A program made the translations under genes and the position numbers. Of a DNA stretch of 33,415 nucleotides, positions 13,473-21,447 are shown piece after piece. Location: assembly GCA_964574105.1 (NCBI GenBank), contig CAZNKH010000004.1, positions 1 through 33,415 of the forward strand. Reading direction: 5' to 3'. Source of the stretch: UBA9988 sp964574105. Its GTDB lineage: Bacteria > Patescibacteriota > Minisyncoccia > Phycocordibacterales > UBA9988. Position 1 is the stretch's first letter. Each line of letters begins with the position of its first letter. A model generated the notes under the pieces. That model was not told the DNA's origin and ran no database searches. It saw only the letters and a list, made by a program, of their open reading frames with translations.

Positions 13473-15149
13473 CGCTACACGAGACACATCTACAATCCGA
13501 AGTCGTAACTGCGGTCGTGAGCGAAACATTGATCGTTCCAGATGAGCAGTCACATCAACCCAATCACACTCCTTAAGAGTATGTGCGTGCGGAACTGTTC
13601 GCTTTGCAAAAAATCCTACAGCAGATACTGGTCGTTCATCTCCTAAAGCAGAGTCTTTCACCATAAGCTCAAGGTGCGCATTGCCCTGCCCAAAGGCTCT
13701 CACCGCTGCGACTTCTACTCCTTCAAAGAGAAAGATGGGTTTTTCGTTCCCCATTCCAAAAGGAGCAAGGCGTGTCAGTGTGCGATATATGTCTTGAGTT
13801 ACATCTGAAAGCGAGAGTCGGTAGTCAATCTCTACATTCGGACTATGTGGTGTCTCTATACAAAGTGTAGAATATGCATCATTGAGACATTGCGCGAGCT
13901 CATTCTCCTTACCTTTTTGCACAATAAATCCGCCTGCCTCCTTATGTCCGCCAAAGTTTACAAATAAATCTTCTCCGCCCGCCGCACGCATGAGTTCAAC
14001 CATATTGACAGCCCCATCTGAACGACAGGAACCCTTACATAAGCCCTCCTCATTCACTCCCCATACGAAGGACGGTCGACGGTAGGTCTCCACTAATCGA
14101 CTTGCCGCAAGCCCCAATACCCCAAGACTCCACAAGGAGTGACCAATGACAATCACTGGGGGGAGGTCTCTCTCATCAAGGAGCGCATGCGCATGATCCA
14201 TAATTGTTTCAGTAATCTCTTTGCGTTCACGATTCTGCGCTTCTAACTCATGCGCGAGTGCCTGTGCCTCTGGTAGTTGTTCCGCCATAAGAAGATTAAA
14301 TGCATGGAGAGCGTGGCTCATGCGACTCGCTGAATTAATGCGCGGACCAATCAAGTAGCCAATATCATCTTCGGTAATGTGCGCAGGATCAAGGCGTAGT
14401 TCTGCAAGAAGGGCAATGAGCCCCGGTCGCCTCGTTTGGCGCAGGACGAGGATGCCAAAGTGAGTTAACGCACGATTCTCTCCAGAGAGCGAGACCATAT
14501 CAGACACGGTCGCTATTGCAACTAAATCTAAGAGCCATTTTTCCCAATTTACACCGCCAACATTTGGGTTCTGCGGATCTCTGATCAGAGCCTGTACAAG
14601 CTTAAACGCGACCCCGGCTCCAGAGAGTTCTTTAAAAGGGTACTCTTCTCCGATACACTTTGGATTGAGAATTGTGTATGCATCAGGAAGTAATTCTGGT
14701 GGGATGTGATGGTCGGTGATAATGGTATCCATTCCCCGCGCTCTCGCGCGCTTCACGGGAATAACGCTCGTAATACCACAATCAACCGTAATGAGTAATG
14801 TAACGCCTTCATTGGCAAGCTCGTCAATCGCGCGATCACTTAAGCCGTAATCCTCAGTATGACGATTAGGAATGTAAATACGCACAGGATATTTGATAGC
14901 CCGGAACCATGACGCAAGGACTGCCGTGCCGGGCACTCCATCGGCATCGTAATCACCGAAGATAGCAATTTTCTCATTCTGTGCAACAGCAACGAGAATG
15001 CGCTCAACAGAGCGACGCATCTGTGAGAAGAGAAATGGATCGAATACATCACGCTCATATGATGGGTGCAAGAAACGCTCTCGCTCATGAGCCCCAATCC
15101 CGCGACGGGTGAGCAGAGTCTCTAAGAGAAGCTCGGGAGACACTTTCAT
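13470..15149 (-). CDS. recJ: Single-stranded-DNA-specific exonuclease RecJ
   Basis: RecJ degrades single-stranded DNA 5' to 3' in recombination and repair. The 559-residue product has the DHH phosphoesterase core with GDYDADGV (residues 65-72), TVDCGI (121-126) and DHH (146-148). It also has the DHHA1 motif GGHKEAGG (about 400-407) and a C-terminal OB fold starting near APFGMGNEKP (about 462-471). The ATG at 15149 was chosen because the longer frame to 15251 would overlap the divergent HIT gene. An extended -10 (TGC-TACAAT) ends 9 nt before the ATG. With ComEC and the pilus genes nearby, a role in processing incoming DNA is possible but not shown. Confidence 0.96.
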   Translation of the reverse strand: MKVSPELLLETLLTRRGIGAHERERFLHPSYERDVFDPFLFSQMRRSVERILVAVAQNEKIAIFGDYDADGVPGTAVLASWFRAIKYPVRIYIPNRHTEDYGLSDRAIDELANEGVTLLITVDCGITSVIPVKRARARGMDTIITDHHIPPELLPDAYTILNPKCIGEEYPFKELSGAGVAFKLVQALIRDPQNPNVGGVNWEKWLLDLVAIATVSDMVSLSGENRALTHFGILVLRQTRRPGLIALLAELRLDPAHITEDDIGYLIGPRINSASRMSHALHAFNLLMAEQLPEAQALAHELEAQNRERKEITETIMDHAHALLDERDLPPVIVIGHSLWSLGVLGLAASRLVETYRRPSFVWGVNEEGLCKGSCRSDGAVNMVELMRAAGGEDLFVNFGGHKEAGGFIVQKGKENELAQCLNDAYSTLCIETPHSPNVEIDYRLSLSDVTQDIYRTLTRLAPFGMGNEKPIFLFEGVEVAAVRAFGQGNAHLELMVKDSALGDERPVSAVGFFAKRTVPHAHTLKECDWVDVTAHLERSMFRSRPQLRLRIVDVSRVA

Positions 15150-15158
15150 AACGACAGC

Positions 15159-15167
15159 ATTGTAGCA
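15159..15167 (-). promoter_or_regulatory. recJ extended -10 box
   Basis: TGC-TACAAT on the minus strand ends 9 nt before the recJ ATG, so the mRNA would have almost no leader. It lies immediately beside the opposing TATACT box of the HIT gene. Confidence 0.55.
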
Positions 15168-15173
15168 TATACT
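15168..15173 (+). promoter_or_regulatory. HIT gene -10 box, leaderless start
   Basis: TATACT is followed by GGAGGG and then the ATG at 15180. If RNA starts about 7 nt after the box, the purine-rich GGAGGG is not transcribed and the mRNA is leaderless despite looking like a Shine-Dalgarno site. Confidence 0.5.
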
Positions 15174-15179
15174 GGAGGG

Positions 15180-15593
15180 ATGGAAGATTGTATATTTTGT
15201 AAGATTATCGCAGGGTCTATCTTCACAGAGAAGATCTATGAGGACGAGCATTTTGTTGCTTTTTTAGACAATACACCGCTTCATGTCGGGCACACACTCC
15301 TCGTCCCTAAAAAGCATTGCCGAAATCTCTTTGACATGACGGAAGAGCTCCTTCAAAGAGCATGTCCTGTGCTACAGAAGCTGGCGCGCGCAATACAGAC
15401 AGGGACGCAAGCTGATGGTATCAATATCGGTTGGAACAACGAACAAGCAGCGGGGCAAGTTGTGTTCCACGCGCACATCCACATTATGCCGCGCTACCGT
15501 AACGATGGACACATACACTGGAAAGGAAAAGAGGGTGTCACGAATGCTGAACTTGCCGATGTTGCGGTAAAAATAAAAACTGCCATCAGATAA
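15180..15593 (+). CDS. HIT family nucleotide-binding protein
   Basis: HIT proteins hydrolyse or transfer nucleotides from substrates such as adenosine 5'-phosphoramidate or dinucleoside polyphosphates. The 137-residue product opens with CIFCKIIAG (residues 4-12) and has the GHTLLVPKKH segment (about 38-47). The catalytic triad HAHIHIMPRY (about 98-107) has the His-x-His-x-His pattern. Its length and the CxxC near the N-terminus match the Hint/HinT branch, though the substrate cannot be told. It is divergent from recJ and convergent with pgk, with a 20-bp-arm palindrome at the 3' end. Confidence 0.93.
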   Translation: MEDCIFCKIIAGSIFTEKIYEDEHFVAFLDNTPLHVGHTLLVPKKHCRNLFDMTEELLQRACPVLQKLARAIQTGTQADGINIGWNNEQAAGQVVFHAHIHIMPRYRNDGHIHWKGKEGVTNAELADVAVKIKTAIR

Positions 15594-15603
15594 AACTGAC
15601 GAC

Positions 15604-15646
15604 GGCACTACATTGACTGAAGTTAGACTTCAGTCAATGTAGTGCC
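15604..15646. repeat. Perfect 20-bp-arm palindrome between the HIT gene and pgk
   Basis: GGCACTACATTGACTGAAGT (15604-15623) and its exact reverse complement (15627-15646) flank a TAG loop. The right arm encodes the last residues and stop of pgk. The central part (TGACTGAAGT and ACTTCAGTCA) matches the fusA terminator palindrome at 5975-6007. There is no T tract on either side, so it is not a standard intrinsic terminator. Confidence 0.85.
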
Positions 15647-16755
15647 TCAATACCCGGAAGAGTGCCGTTGGCAAGAAAGTCCAGCATTGCACCGCCCGCG
15701 GTAGAAAGGAAAGTGAACTTACTAGAGAGATTTGTTTTTTGTATTGCCGCGACAGTATCCCCTCCACCCACAATTGAATGTGCCTTTGACTTCGCAACAG
15801 CACGAGCTATTGCGAGTGTACCCTCTCCATATCCTTCCTCATAATTACCAGCAGGGCCATTCCATAAAATCATTTTTGTTCCTTTTAATACTTTTCTAAG
15901 CTCTTCAAGTCCCTGCGGACCACTGTCAACAATGAAATCATTCTTTTCAAGCATATCCACTCGCTTCACTTCAACCGCGGAGCCGTTTGAGACTAAAGCG
16001 TCAGGAGAGAGAATAATGCGTCCACTTCGCACTTCTTTAAGGTACGCTTTTGCAGATACTTTTGTATCAATACGCGATTTCCCCAGCTCAAATCCTTGCG
16101 CACGATAAAATGCGTGCGCAATTGCTCCCACAACAACGATGTAATCAGCACTTCTTACGAAACGCTTGAGTATCGGTACCTTCGTCTCAAATTTTGCACC
16201 GCCTAAAATGAGCACAAAAGGCTTATGCGGAGTAAAAGCTTTTTTCAGATTTCGATACTCTTCCATAAAGAGTGGTCCGGCATAATGTGGAAGAAGCTTA
16301 GGAAGTGTATAGATGCTTGCGTGTTTTCTATGGGAAACAGCAAAGGCATCATTTACATACAGAGTGCCGAGCTCTGCAAGTATTTTTGCAAAAGCAGTAC
16401 TCCCTTCTTCTTCGCCAGCATCCCTGCGAAGATTCTCTAAGAGAACAGTTCCACCGTCGGTAAGCTCATGTAAAGTACGCTTCACTTCCTTCATTGGTGC
16501 AGGATTAAAGCCAACATCAGTAACACGATTCAGTTCTCGGGCAACGGGGAGAAGGGAATCCCCCTTTCTCCCTAGATGCGAAAGAATGATAGTCTTTGCA
16601 CCCATCTTTTTTAAAAATGCAATTGTAGGAAGCGCGCGGTCAATACGAAATCGGTCAAGAACTTTTCCATCTTCAATTGGTACATTCAAATCAAGACGCA
16701 GCAATACCTGTGCCCCACGAAGTTTTTTTGGTGAGAGATTAACGAGTTCTTTCAT
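15634..16755 (-). CDS. pgk: Phosphoglycerate kinase
   Basis: This enzyme makes ATP from 1,3-bisphosphoglycerate in lower glycolysis. The 373-residue product is slightly short for the family (about 390-400). The N-terminal signature RLDLNVP (20-26), the SHLGR substrate segment (about 59-63), GGAKFETKVPIL (about 199-210) and the nucleotide-binding GGGDT (330-334) followed by STAGGA are present. The start overlaps the 3' end of tpiA by 17 nt, so the two form an operon. Its last codons lie in the right arm of the long palindrome. Confidence 0.97.
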   Translation of the reverse strand: MKELVNLSPKKLRGAQVLLRLDLNVPIEDGKVLDRFRIDRALPTIAFLKKMGAKTIILSHLGRKGDSLLPVARELNRVTDVGFNPAPMKEVKRTLHELTDGGTVLLENLRRDAGEEEGSTAFAKILAELGTLYVNDAFAVSHRKHASIYTLPKLLPHYAGPLFMEEYRNLKKAFTPHKPFVLILGGAKFETKVPILKRFVRSADYIVVVGAIAHAFYRAQGFELGKSRIDTKVSAKAYLKEVRSGRIILSPDALVSNGSAVEVKRVDMLEKNDFIVDSGPQGLEELRKVLKGTKMILWNGPAGNYEEGYGEGTLAIARAVAKSKAHSIVGGGDTVAAIQKTNLSSKFTFLSTAGGAMLDFLANGTLPGIEALH

Positions 16756-17548
16756 TGATAGTTTTTTTTGCTAGCCGAGCTTTTTTGAATGCCTCAACAT
16801 CGGCAAGGATACTTTTAATAGAGGAGATTTTCAGTGATGCCCTTCCAATGAGCAAACCGTCAGCGCCCCCATCAGAGACAAAACTTACCGCATTTTCTTT
16901 TGTCACCGACCCTCCATAAAGCACAGGTACAGAGAGTGCCGCTCCTGTGCCGACATGCTCGCTCACAATTTTCTTAATATAGATTGCCACACTGCGAAAA
17001 TCTTCTGGTATATCCGGTGCCGCCGCGTGTTCTCCAATTGCCCATAGTGGCTCATACGCAATAACAAGGGAACGAACAACACTCTTAGGAACATCGTGCA
17101 ACGCACTACGCACCTGTCCTGCAATGACACTGAGATACTCACCGTGCTCATCACGGAGTCGTTCCCCAACGCATAGTAGTGTATGGAGTCCAACTTTCTG
17201 TGCCTGCCGCATTTTTACATTCACATCTGCCTCACTATCTCCAAGAGCTCTCCGTTCAGAGTGTCCAACAATCACAAACTGCGCTCCTGCCTCCTTGAGC
17301 ATTTTTGCACTTATCTCCCCTGTCTGTGCGCCAGCACTAAAACGAGAACAGTCCTGTGCGCCAATTTGCACTCTCTTGAGTGTGCGCCGACCGCTTAATC
17401 CTTCTATAAAGGGTGAAGGTGGTGCTACCCAGATATCTGTCTCTTTGAGCGATTTACTTGCCTCAACAAGAACTCGGTAGAGCTGCTGCGCTTCACTCCA
17501 ACGCTCTGGGTTTGTCTTCCAATTACACGCAATGATTGTTTCTCTCAT
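16739..17548 (-). CDS. tpiA: Triosephosphate isomerase
   Basis: This enzyme interconverts dihydroxyacetone phosphate and glyceraldehyde 3-phosphate. The 269-residue product has the catalytic residues: K11 in ACNWK, H96 in IVGHSERR and E166 in AYEPLWAIG. The phosphate-binding loops are YGGSV (211-215) and GADGLLIG (228-235). The C-terminus extends about 15 residues past the usual end into the pgk overlap. The ATG at 17548 was chosen because a TATACT box ends exactly 6 nt upstream, predicting a leaderless tpiA-pgk mRNA. The upstream in-frame ATG at 17581 would precede that box and overlap the pilus gene. Confidence 0.97.
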   Translation of the reverse strand: MRETIIACNWKTNPERWSEAQQLYRVLVEASKSLKETDIWVAPPSPFIEGLSGRRTLKRVQIGAQDCSRFSAGAQTGEISAKMLKEAGAQFVIVGHSERRALGDSEADVNVKMRQAQKVGLHTLLCVGERLRDEHGEYLSVIAGQVRSALHDVPKSVVRSLVIAYEPLWAIGEHAAAPDIPEDFRSVAIYIKKIVSEHVGTGAALSVPVLYGGSVTKENAVSFVSDGGADGLLIGRASLKISSIKSILADVEAFKKARLAKKTINERTR

Positions 17549-17554
17549 CCGCCT

Positions 17555-17560
17555 AGTATA
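17555..17560 (-). promoter_or_regulatory. tpiA-pgk -10 box, leaderless start
   Basis: TATACT on the minus strand, then six bases, then the tpiA ATG. It lies between the tpiA start and the stop codon of the preceding pilus gene, so the glycolytic pair has its own promoter. Confidence 0.55.
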
Positions 17561-17565
17561 GCGCA

Positions 17566-19017
17566 TCAGAGCTCCCGCCAAGAAATGGTCTGATATTGGT
17601 CAGAAGTAAGAGGAAAGGATGGTGGTGGCCCGTAGAGAAGATTCCCGTCATAAATGATATTACGAATCTCATAGCCATTACCGTCAGTGTAGGCAAAACC
17701 ATAGCGCTCTCTTGAAGCAATCATACCATAGAGAGTAATACTGTTTCGCTTATGATAGGGAGAACAACGATTCCAGAACCAGTATGGTGCAGGGTAGTAG
17801 TAACGACCGGCACGACCGTTTTTCGCAACTAAGGCGGCGTCAATCTGCAAGTCAGTATCACTCACCATGCCAACATTAATATTTCCTTGCGCGATGAGAG
17901 CAAGAACATCTGTTCCGTCAGTAGCAGAGTAACGAACATCTTTATTGACAATAATATGCGCATTGGTAGAAGGACTCTCGGGGAAGCGCCCCGCCGCAAT
18001 CGTCAGCCGCGCGCTTTGTATCATCCCTTCTACCCACACATTATCTTCAAGAAACACGAGTCCGTTTGTAGGAAACGCAAAATTACCGAGAAAAGTCTGC
18101 GCACTTGCACTCCAAGTTCCCCATCCATCTTGTCCTTGCGTATCAGAACACCCAAAGGGAGCAGCGGTAAGCCCGGTTACCTTGTAAAGATCGTAAGTGT
18201 CATTCGTCTTAAGGACGATATTGTAGCCAAGGGAACCTGACCCCGCATGGTAGCGTCCCTGCGCCTGCGCATCTGTCTTTATCTGTGCGAGATCTTGCGT
18301 AAACCCGTCCCAGTCAACAGCAGGAACTCCCACTTGTCGCCCTGACTCAAATACGCTTGTGCGTGCGGGTGGTGTTCCGGGAGGCGGAGAAATTGGCGGG
18401 ATAGGGTCAACAGGAGAAATGTGTGTATGCACGCCATACTCATCTGCCCCGCTATGATCTGGATCGTCATAGCTGTACTTAAAGCTGGTAACGAGATTAT
18501 GTGCGAGTCCATCAAAGCGGATACCATCATTTGAATGTATAGGGCCAAAAACCTCTGTCCCCTCGCCAAAGCGCATCTTTGTCTTTGCAAGAAAGGCATA
18601 CTTGGCGATAGAGGGAATAGCAAACTTGGCCTCAATACGCCTCGAGATCGTAGGATTCGCCGTTACCTCACCTTCAGAAACAACAACAACAAGGGTGGAC
18701 CCGACAGGAGGGGGGGTGATAGTTAAGGTAAAGGTACCAATCACTGTTCCATCCGCATCACGATACTGATGTACATAAGGACCTTCTGCGCCAGTACCAT
18801 CTTGGTAATCGGTAGGTGCATGCGCCAAATGCCAACGGTAATACTCAATTCCCGCCTCCGCAATTTGAAATGCTTGCTCACGGAGTCCAGCATCTCTCCC
18901 CGCTCGGAGATTGATCGCTCCCCAATTGGCAAGTGCAGTGATGAAGAGAATCGCAATCGCGCCAAAGACAAGTGTATGGATGATGAGATACCCGTGCTTG
19001 TATATTCTGTATCCCAT
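17566..19017 (-). CDS. PilX-like pilus accessory protein with large exported domain
   Basis: The 483-residue product has a short basic N-terminus (MGYRIYKHGY), one hydrophobic helix (about residues 10-31) and an amphipathic continuation (REQAFQIAEAGIEYYRW), the layout of PilX/PilV-type minor pilins. No canonical G-F-x-x-x-E prepilin site is visible. The exported part has a proline-rich linker (about 202-218) and a C-terminal region with repeated hydrophobic strands (about 320-450) resembling the bactofilin-like or DUF-type domains often attached to PilX proteins. It is the last gene of the pilB-pilC-prepilin operon, 1 nt after the small prepilin. A role in pilus tip assembly or adhesion is inferred. 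Confidence 0.75.
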   Translation of the reverse strand: MGYRIYKHGYLIIHTLVFGAIAILFITALANWGAINLRAGRDAGLREQAFQIAEAGIEYYRWHLAHAPTDYQDGTGAEGPYVHQYRDADGTVIGTFTLTITPPPVGSTLVVVVSEGEVTANPTISRRIEAKFAIPSIAKYAFLAKTKMRFGEGTEVFGPIHSNDGIRFDGLAHNLVTSFKYSYDDPDHSGADEYGVHTHISPVDPIPPISPPPGTPPARTSVFESGRQVGVPAVDWDGFTQDLAQIKTDAQAQGRYHAGSGSLGYNIVLKTNDTYDLYKVTGLTAAPFGCSDTQGQDGWGTWSASAQTFLGNFAFPTNGLVFLEDNVWVEGMIQSARLTIAAGRFPESPSTNAHIIVNKDVRYSATDGTDVLALIAQGNINVGMVSDTDLQIDAALVAKNGRAGRYYYPAPYWFWNRCSPYHKRNSITLYGMIASRERYGFAYTDGNGYEIRNIIYDGNLLYGPPPSFPLTSDQYQTISWREL

Positions 19018-19018
19018 A

Positions 19019-19624
19019 TTAAAAGTTGTCCTTCAGACTTCGGATAAGTGACTGCCCAGTTATCGTAAGTGGAGCAGGAGCACGACGAGAGTCCTTATCT
19101 ACAGTAGCAGTAAGACGGATGAGCCGCACACGATAATTATCTACCGGCTGAACAAGGGGGGATGTAGTACCCATATATGTTCCGTTAAAGTAATCAAAAC
19201 GAGTACTTGTTGTTGCGAGGTAATGCACCATTATCTTCTTGCTCTCATTTGCATCAAGATAACTTGCGGGAGATCCAGAAGGATTGGTGACTCCACGCAA
19301 GAGATTAGTTCCGCTTATATAGTAACGAATACGCTCTCGATCAGCATCACCATCACTGTCGCCATAGATAGTAAGCGCCGTGGTAGATGCAAGCTCTACC
19401 GGGTAAGACCCCGTGTTCCCCGGAGCCGCGCCGCGTACATCACGCATAAATTGCCGCACGAGGCCACGGAGTTCTGCTTCAGACTCCAATGCGGATTGCT
19501 GAGAGATATTCTCACGCCACACTGTTACTTGGAGTGAAGAGACAACAACCGCAATAAGCCCGAGGATGCTCACCACGACAAGCATCTCCACAACACTGAA
19601 TCCCCTTTTCAGTACAGATATCAT
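19019..19624 (-). CDS. Type IV prepilin-like protein (PilW/GspJ-like)
   Basis: The 201-residue product begins MISVLKRG-FSVVEMLVVVSILG. The glycine before the cleavage site, phenylalanine at mature position 1 and glutamate at mature position 5, followed by an approximately 20-residue hydrophobic helix, are the class III signal recognised by PilD. The body has few cysteines and is beta-rich, as in minor pilins of the PilW/GspJ type. The start ATG overlaps the stop of the preceding gene (ATGA), so translation is coupled. An upstream in-frame ATG is less likely because it gives a longer, atypical leader. Confidence 0.88.
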   Translation of the reverse strand: MISVLKRGFSVVEMLVVVSILGLIAVVVSSLQVTVWRENISQQSALESEAELRGLVRQFMRDVRGAAPGNTGSYPVELASTTALTIYGDSDGDADRERIRYYISGTNLLRGVTNPSGSPASYLDANESKKIMVHYLATTSTRFDYFNGTYMGTTSPLVQPVDNYRVRLIRLTATVDKDSRRAPAPLTITGQSLIRSLKDNF

Positions 19625-21447
19625 GGTGAAAGCATTACCTCTATATTCTGCCACGCACTCCCAACAGAGACAGCGTCATTTGTATATGATTGATAACCGG
19701 GGTGTGACACCGTGAGAGTATATGTCCCCATTTCAAGTCCTTGAAAAAGTACTTGCCCATAGGGGATGCACACCGATCCATAGGTGACAGAGATATCAGA
19801 GAGATGTGGGCTTACAGAAGTATTTTCAGTGCTTAGAAAAGCTTTATAGCGCAGATAGCGGTCATTGGTATGAATGGGTGAGATGCTGCTATTTGATACA
19901 TCGTAGTAAGTTCCTTCTGTTCCGTCTGGGCCACGGTATATCCAGGTACTTGTTGCGGCATCATTCCCGCTCGCAATTTTAAATTTAAGACTCCCCGTAC
20001 CTGTAGAGGTAGCTTGATCGCCGGGTTGCCAGAGGAGTGTGTAGAAGGTTGTTGAGCTACCACCAGTATCCATCACCGATGATTCAAGTGTTCCGGCACT
20101 ATCGTACTGACCAAGCACTTGAGCAAGTGCTATTTCACCAACGGGTGCTCCACCAAGCCCGCCATAGTCAATAGCGGAAGATTGGAAGAACTTACTATGG
20201 TTGGTATAGAGGTCTTGTCCTCCGCCAAGAGACCAGTCACTCTGATTGAGATAACCACGATTACTCATTTTCGTGGCAGAGTATCCTGTTCGGGAGAGCG
20301 TAATACTTGCGTCAGAGAGGGGGAGTCCGGTACTCGCATCTTTCACCACAACTAAGAGTGAATTGCCGTTCCTTGGCGCTACTACAAGACGCAATGTAAG
20401 CGCGGTACCGGGGTTAAGTGAAAAAGGAGAAAGCGGGATGGAGCCAGCAAAATCAAGCGCGGCCTCAGTAATTGTCGGCAGGTAAGAATCCCATTCCAAT
20501 GAGCTAATAGTGGTCTTGCCATCGCTTCCCGTCGTATGATCTTGATTATATTTATAAATGGTCGGATCGGTACCAATAGTCTTTGACCCGCGTAGAGAAA
20601 AATCAGTACTCGGCACTGGCTCGCAGTTCTCTCGCACCGTCTCAACAGTAAGGGTAGATACTCTATCAATTGCAAAACTCATATGGGTTAACTGCCCTGA
20701 CGCAACGGTTGCATGTACCTGTGAGGGGTTAGGATTATTAGGGTCATCAGCGGCATATGTCTGCGCGCTTGAGTACCCAGTCTTAGACACGAGAACACTA
20801 TATGTATAGGACCCAGGAGGAACATCTACCAACTGAAGCATCCCATCATTATTAGTCACCTCATTAATACTGATTATCGGAGAAGCACTCTGATTCTCAA
20901 CATGGACACTCGCTCCAGAAATTGGCATCCCATTAGCGTCAAAAACTGAGATGAAGAGCGCGCCATTATTCCCAGTGTTCTCTAAGTTCTTTGGAGAAAC
21001 ATTTGTTGTCACTGTTGTTGTAGAGAAATTAACACAATGTGGGCATCCAACAGAGACAGCTACTTGCTTGTAATCCGCGGGAGAAAGATCGTTAGGGCTC
21101 CCTCCAATGGTCCCATCAAAGGGATCGTCTATATTCCTGATGGTTGTGCGTAAAAGAAATTGCACTCCGCCCTTGGACACACTTGTCTCTCGCGGAATGA
21201 CACCAGAAGGGATACCCTGCACAATGCCCACATTCTCATACGATAGATTACGAATCAGCTCAATCTGTTCATTTGCCGCAAGCATTGCGAGCGTCCGTAA
21301 TTTAGATGTTGAGACCAGTTTCATCACTCCAACATACCCCTCGTATACACCGAGAGATATGATAAGGAAAATAGCAATACCAACGAGTACCTCAACGAGT
21401 GTTAAGCCGTGTCGAAACAGAGACTGTTTTGTATTACTTAATTGCAT
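19621..21447 (-). CDS. Very large prepilin-like protein with Ig/carboxypeptidase-regulatory-like domains
   Basis: The 608-residue product carries a class III signal (FRHG-LTLVEVLVGIAIFLI, residues 11-28), with E5 of the mature form and a hydrophobic helix. After a pilin-like stem (to about 150) come carboxypeptidase-regulatory-like beta domains (ISVFDANGMPISGASVHVEN near 167, and VVVKDASTGLPLSDASITLS near 363). The second appears split: an approximately 160-residue insert (about 400-560) precedes its final strands (VLFQGLEMGTYTLTVSHPGY). Typical minor pilins are 150-250 residues, so this is unusually large and may be a pilus tip adhesin. It overlaps the end of pilC by 14 nt. Confidence 0.8.
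   Translation of the reverse strand: MQLSNTKQSLFRHGLTLVEVLVGIAIFLIISLGVYEGYVGVMKLVSTSKLRTLAMLAANEQIELIRNLSYENVGIVQGIPSGVIPRETSVSKGGVQFLLRTTIRNIDDPFDGTIGGSPNDLSPADYKQVAVSVGCPHCVNFSTTTVTTNVSPKNLENTGNNGALFISVFDANGMPISGASVHVENQSASPIISINEVTNNDGMLQLVDVPPGSYTYSVLVSKTGYSSAQTYAADDPNNPNPSQVHATVASGQLTHMSFAIDRVSTLTVETVRENCEPVPSTDFSLRGSKTIGTDPTIYKYNQDHTTGSDGKTTISSLEWDSYLPTITEAALDFAGSIPLSPFSLNPGTALTLRLVVAPRNGNSLLVVVKDASTGLPLSDASITLSRTGYSATKMSNRGYLNQSDWSLGGGQDLYTNHSKFFQSSAIDYGGLGGAPVGEIALAQVLGQYDSAGTLESSVMDTGGSSTTFYTLLWQPGDQATSTGTGSLKFKIASGNDAATSTWIYRGPDGTEGTYYDVSNSSISPIHTNDRYLRYKAFLSTENTSVSPHLSDISVTYGSVCIPYGQVLFQGLEMGTYTLTVSHPGYQSYTNDAVSVGSAWQNIEVMLSP

Noticed and set aside
15150..15251. Upstream in-frame extension of recJ
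   Set aside because: It overlaps the HIT gene and its promoter; the ATG at 15149 gives the normal RecJ N-terminus.
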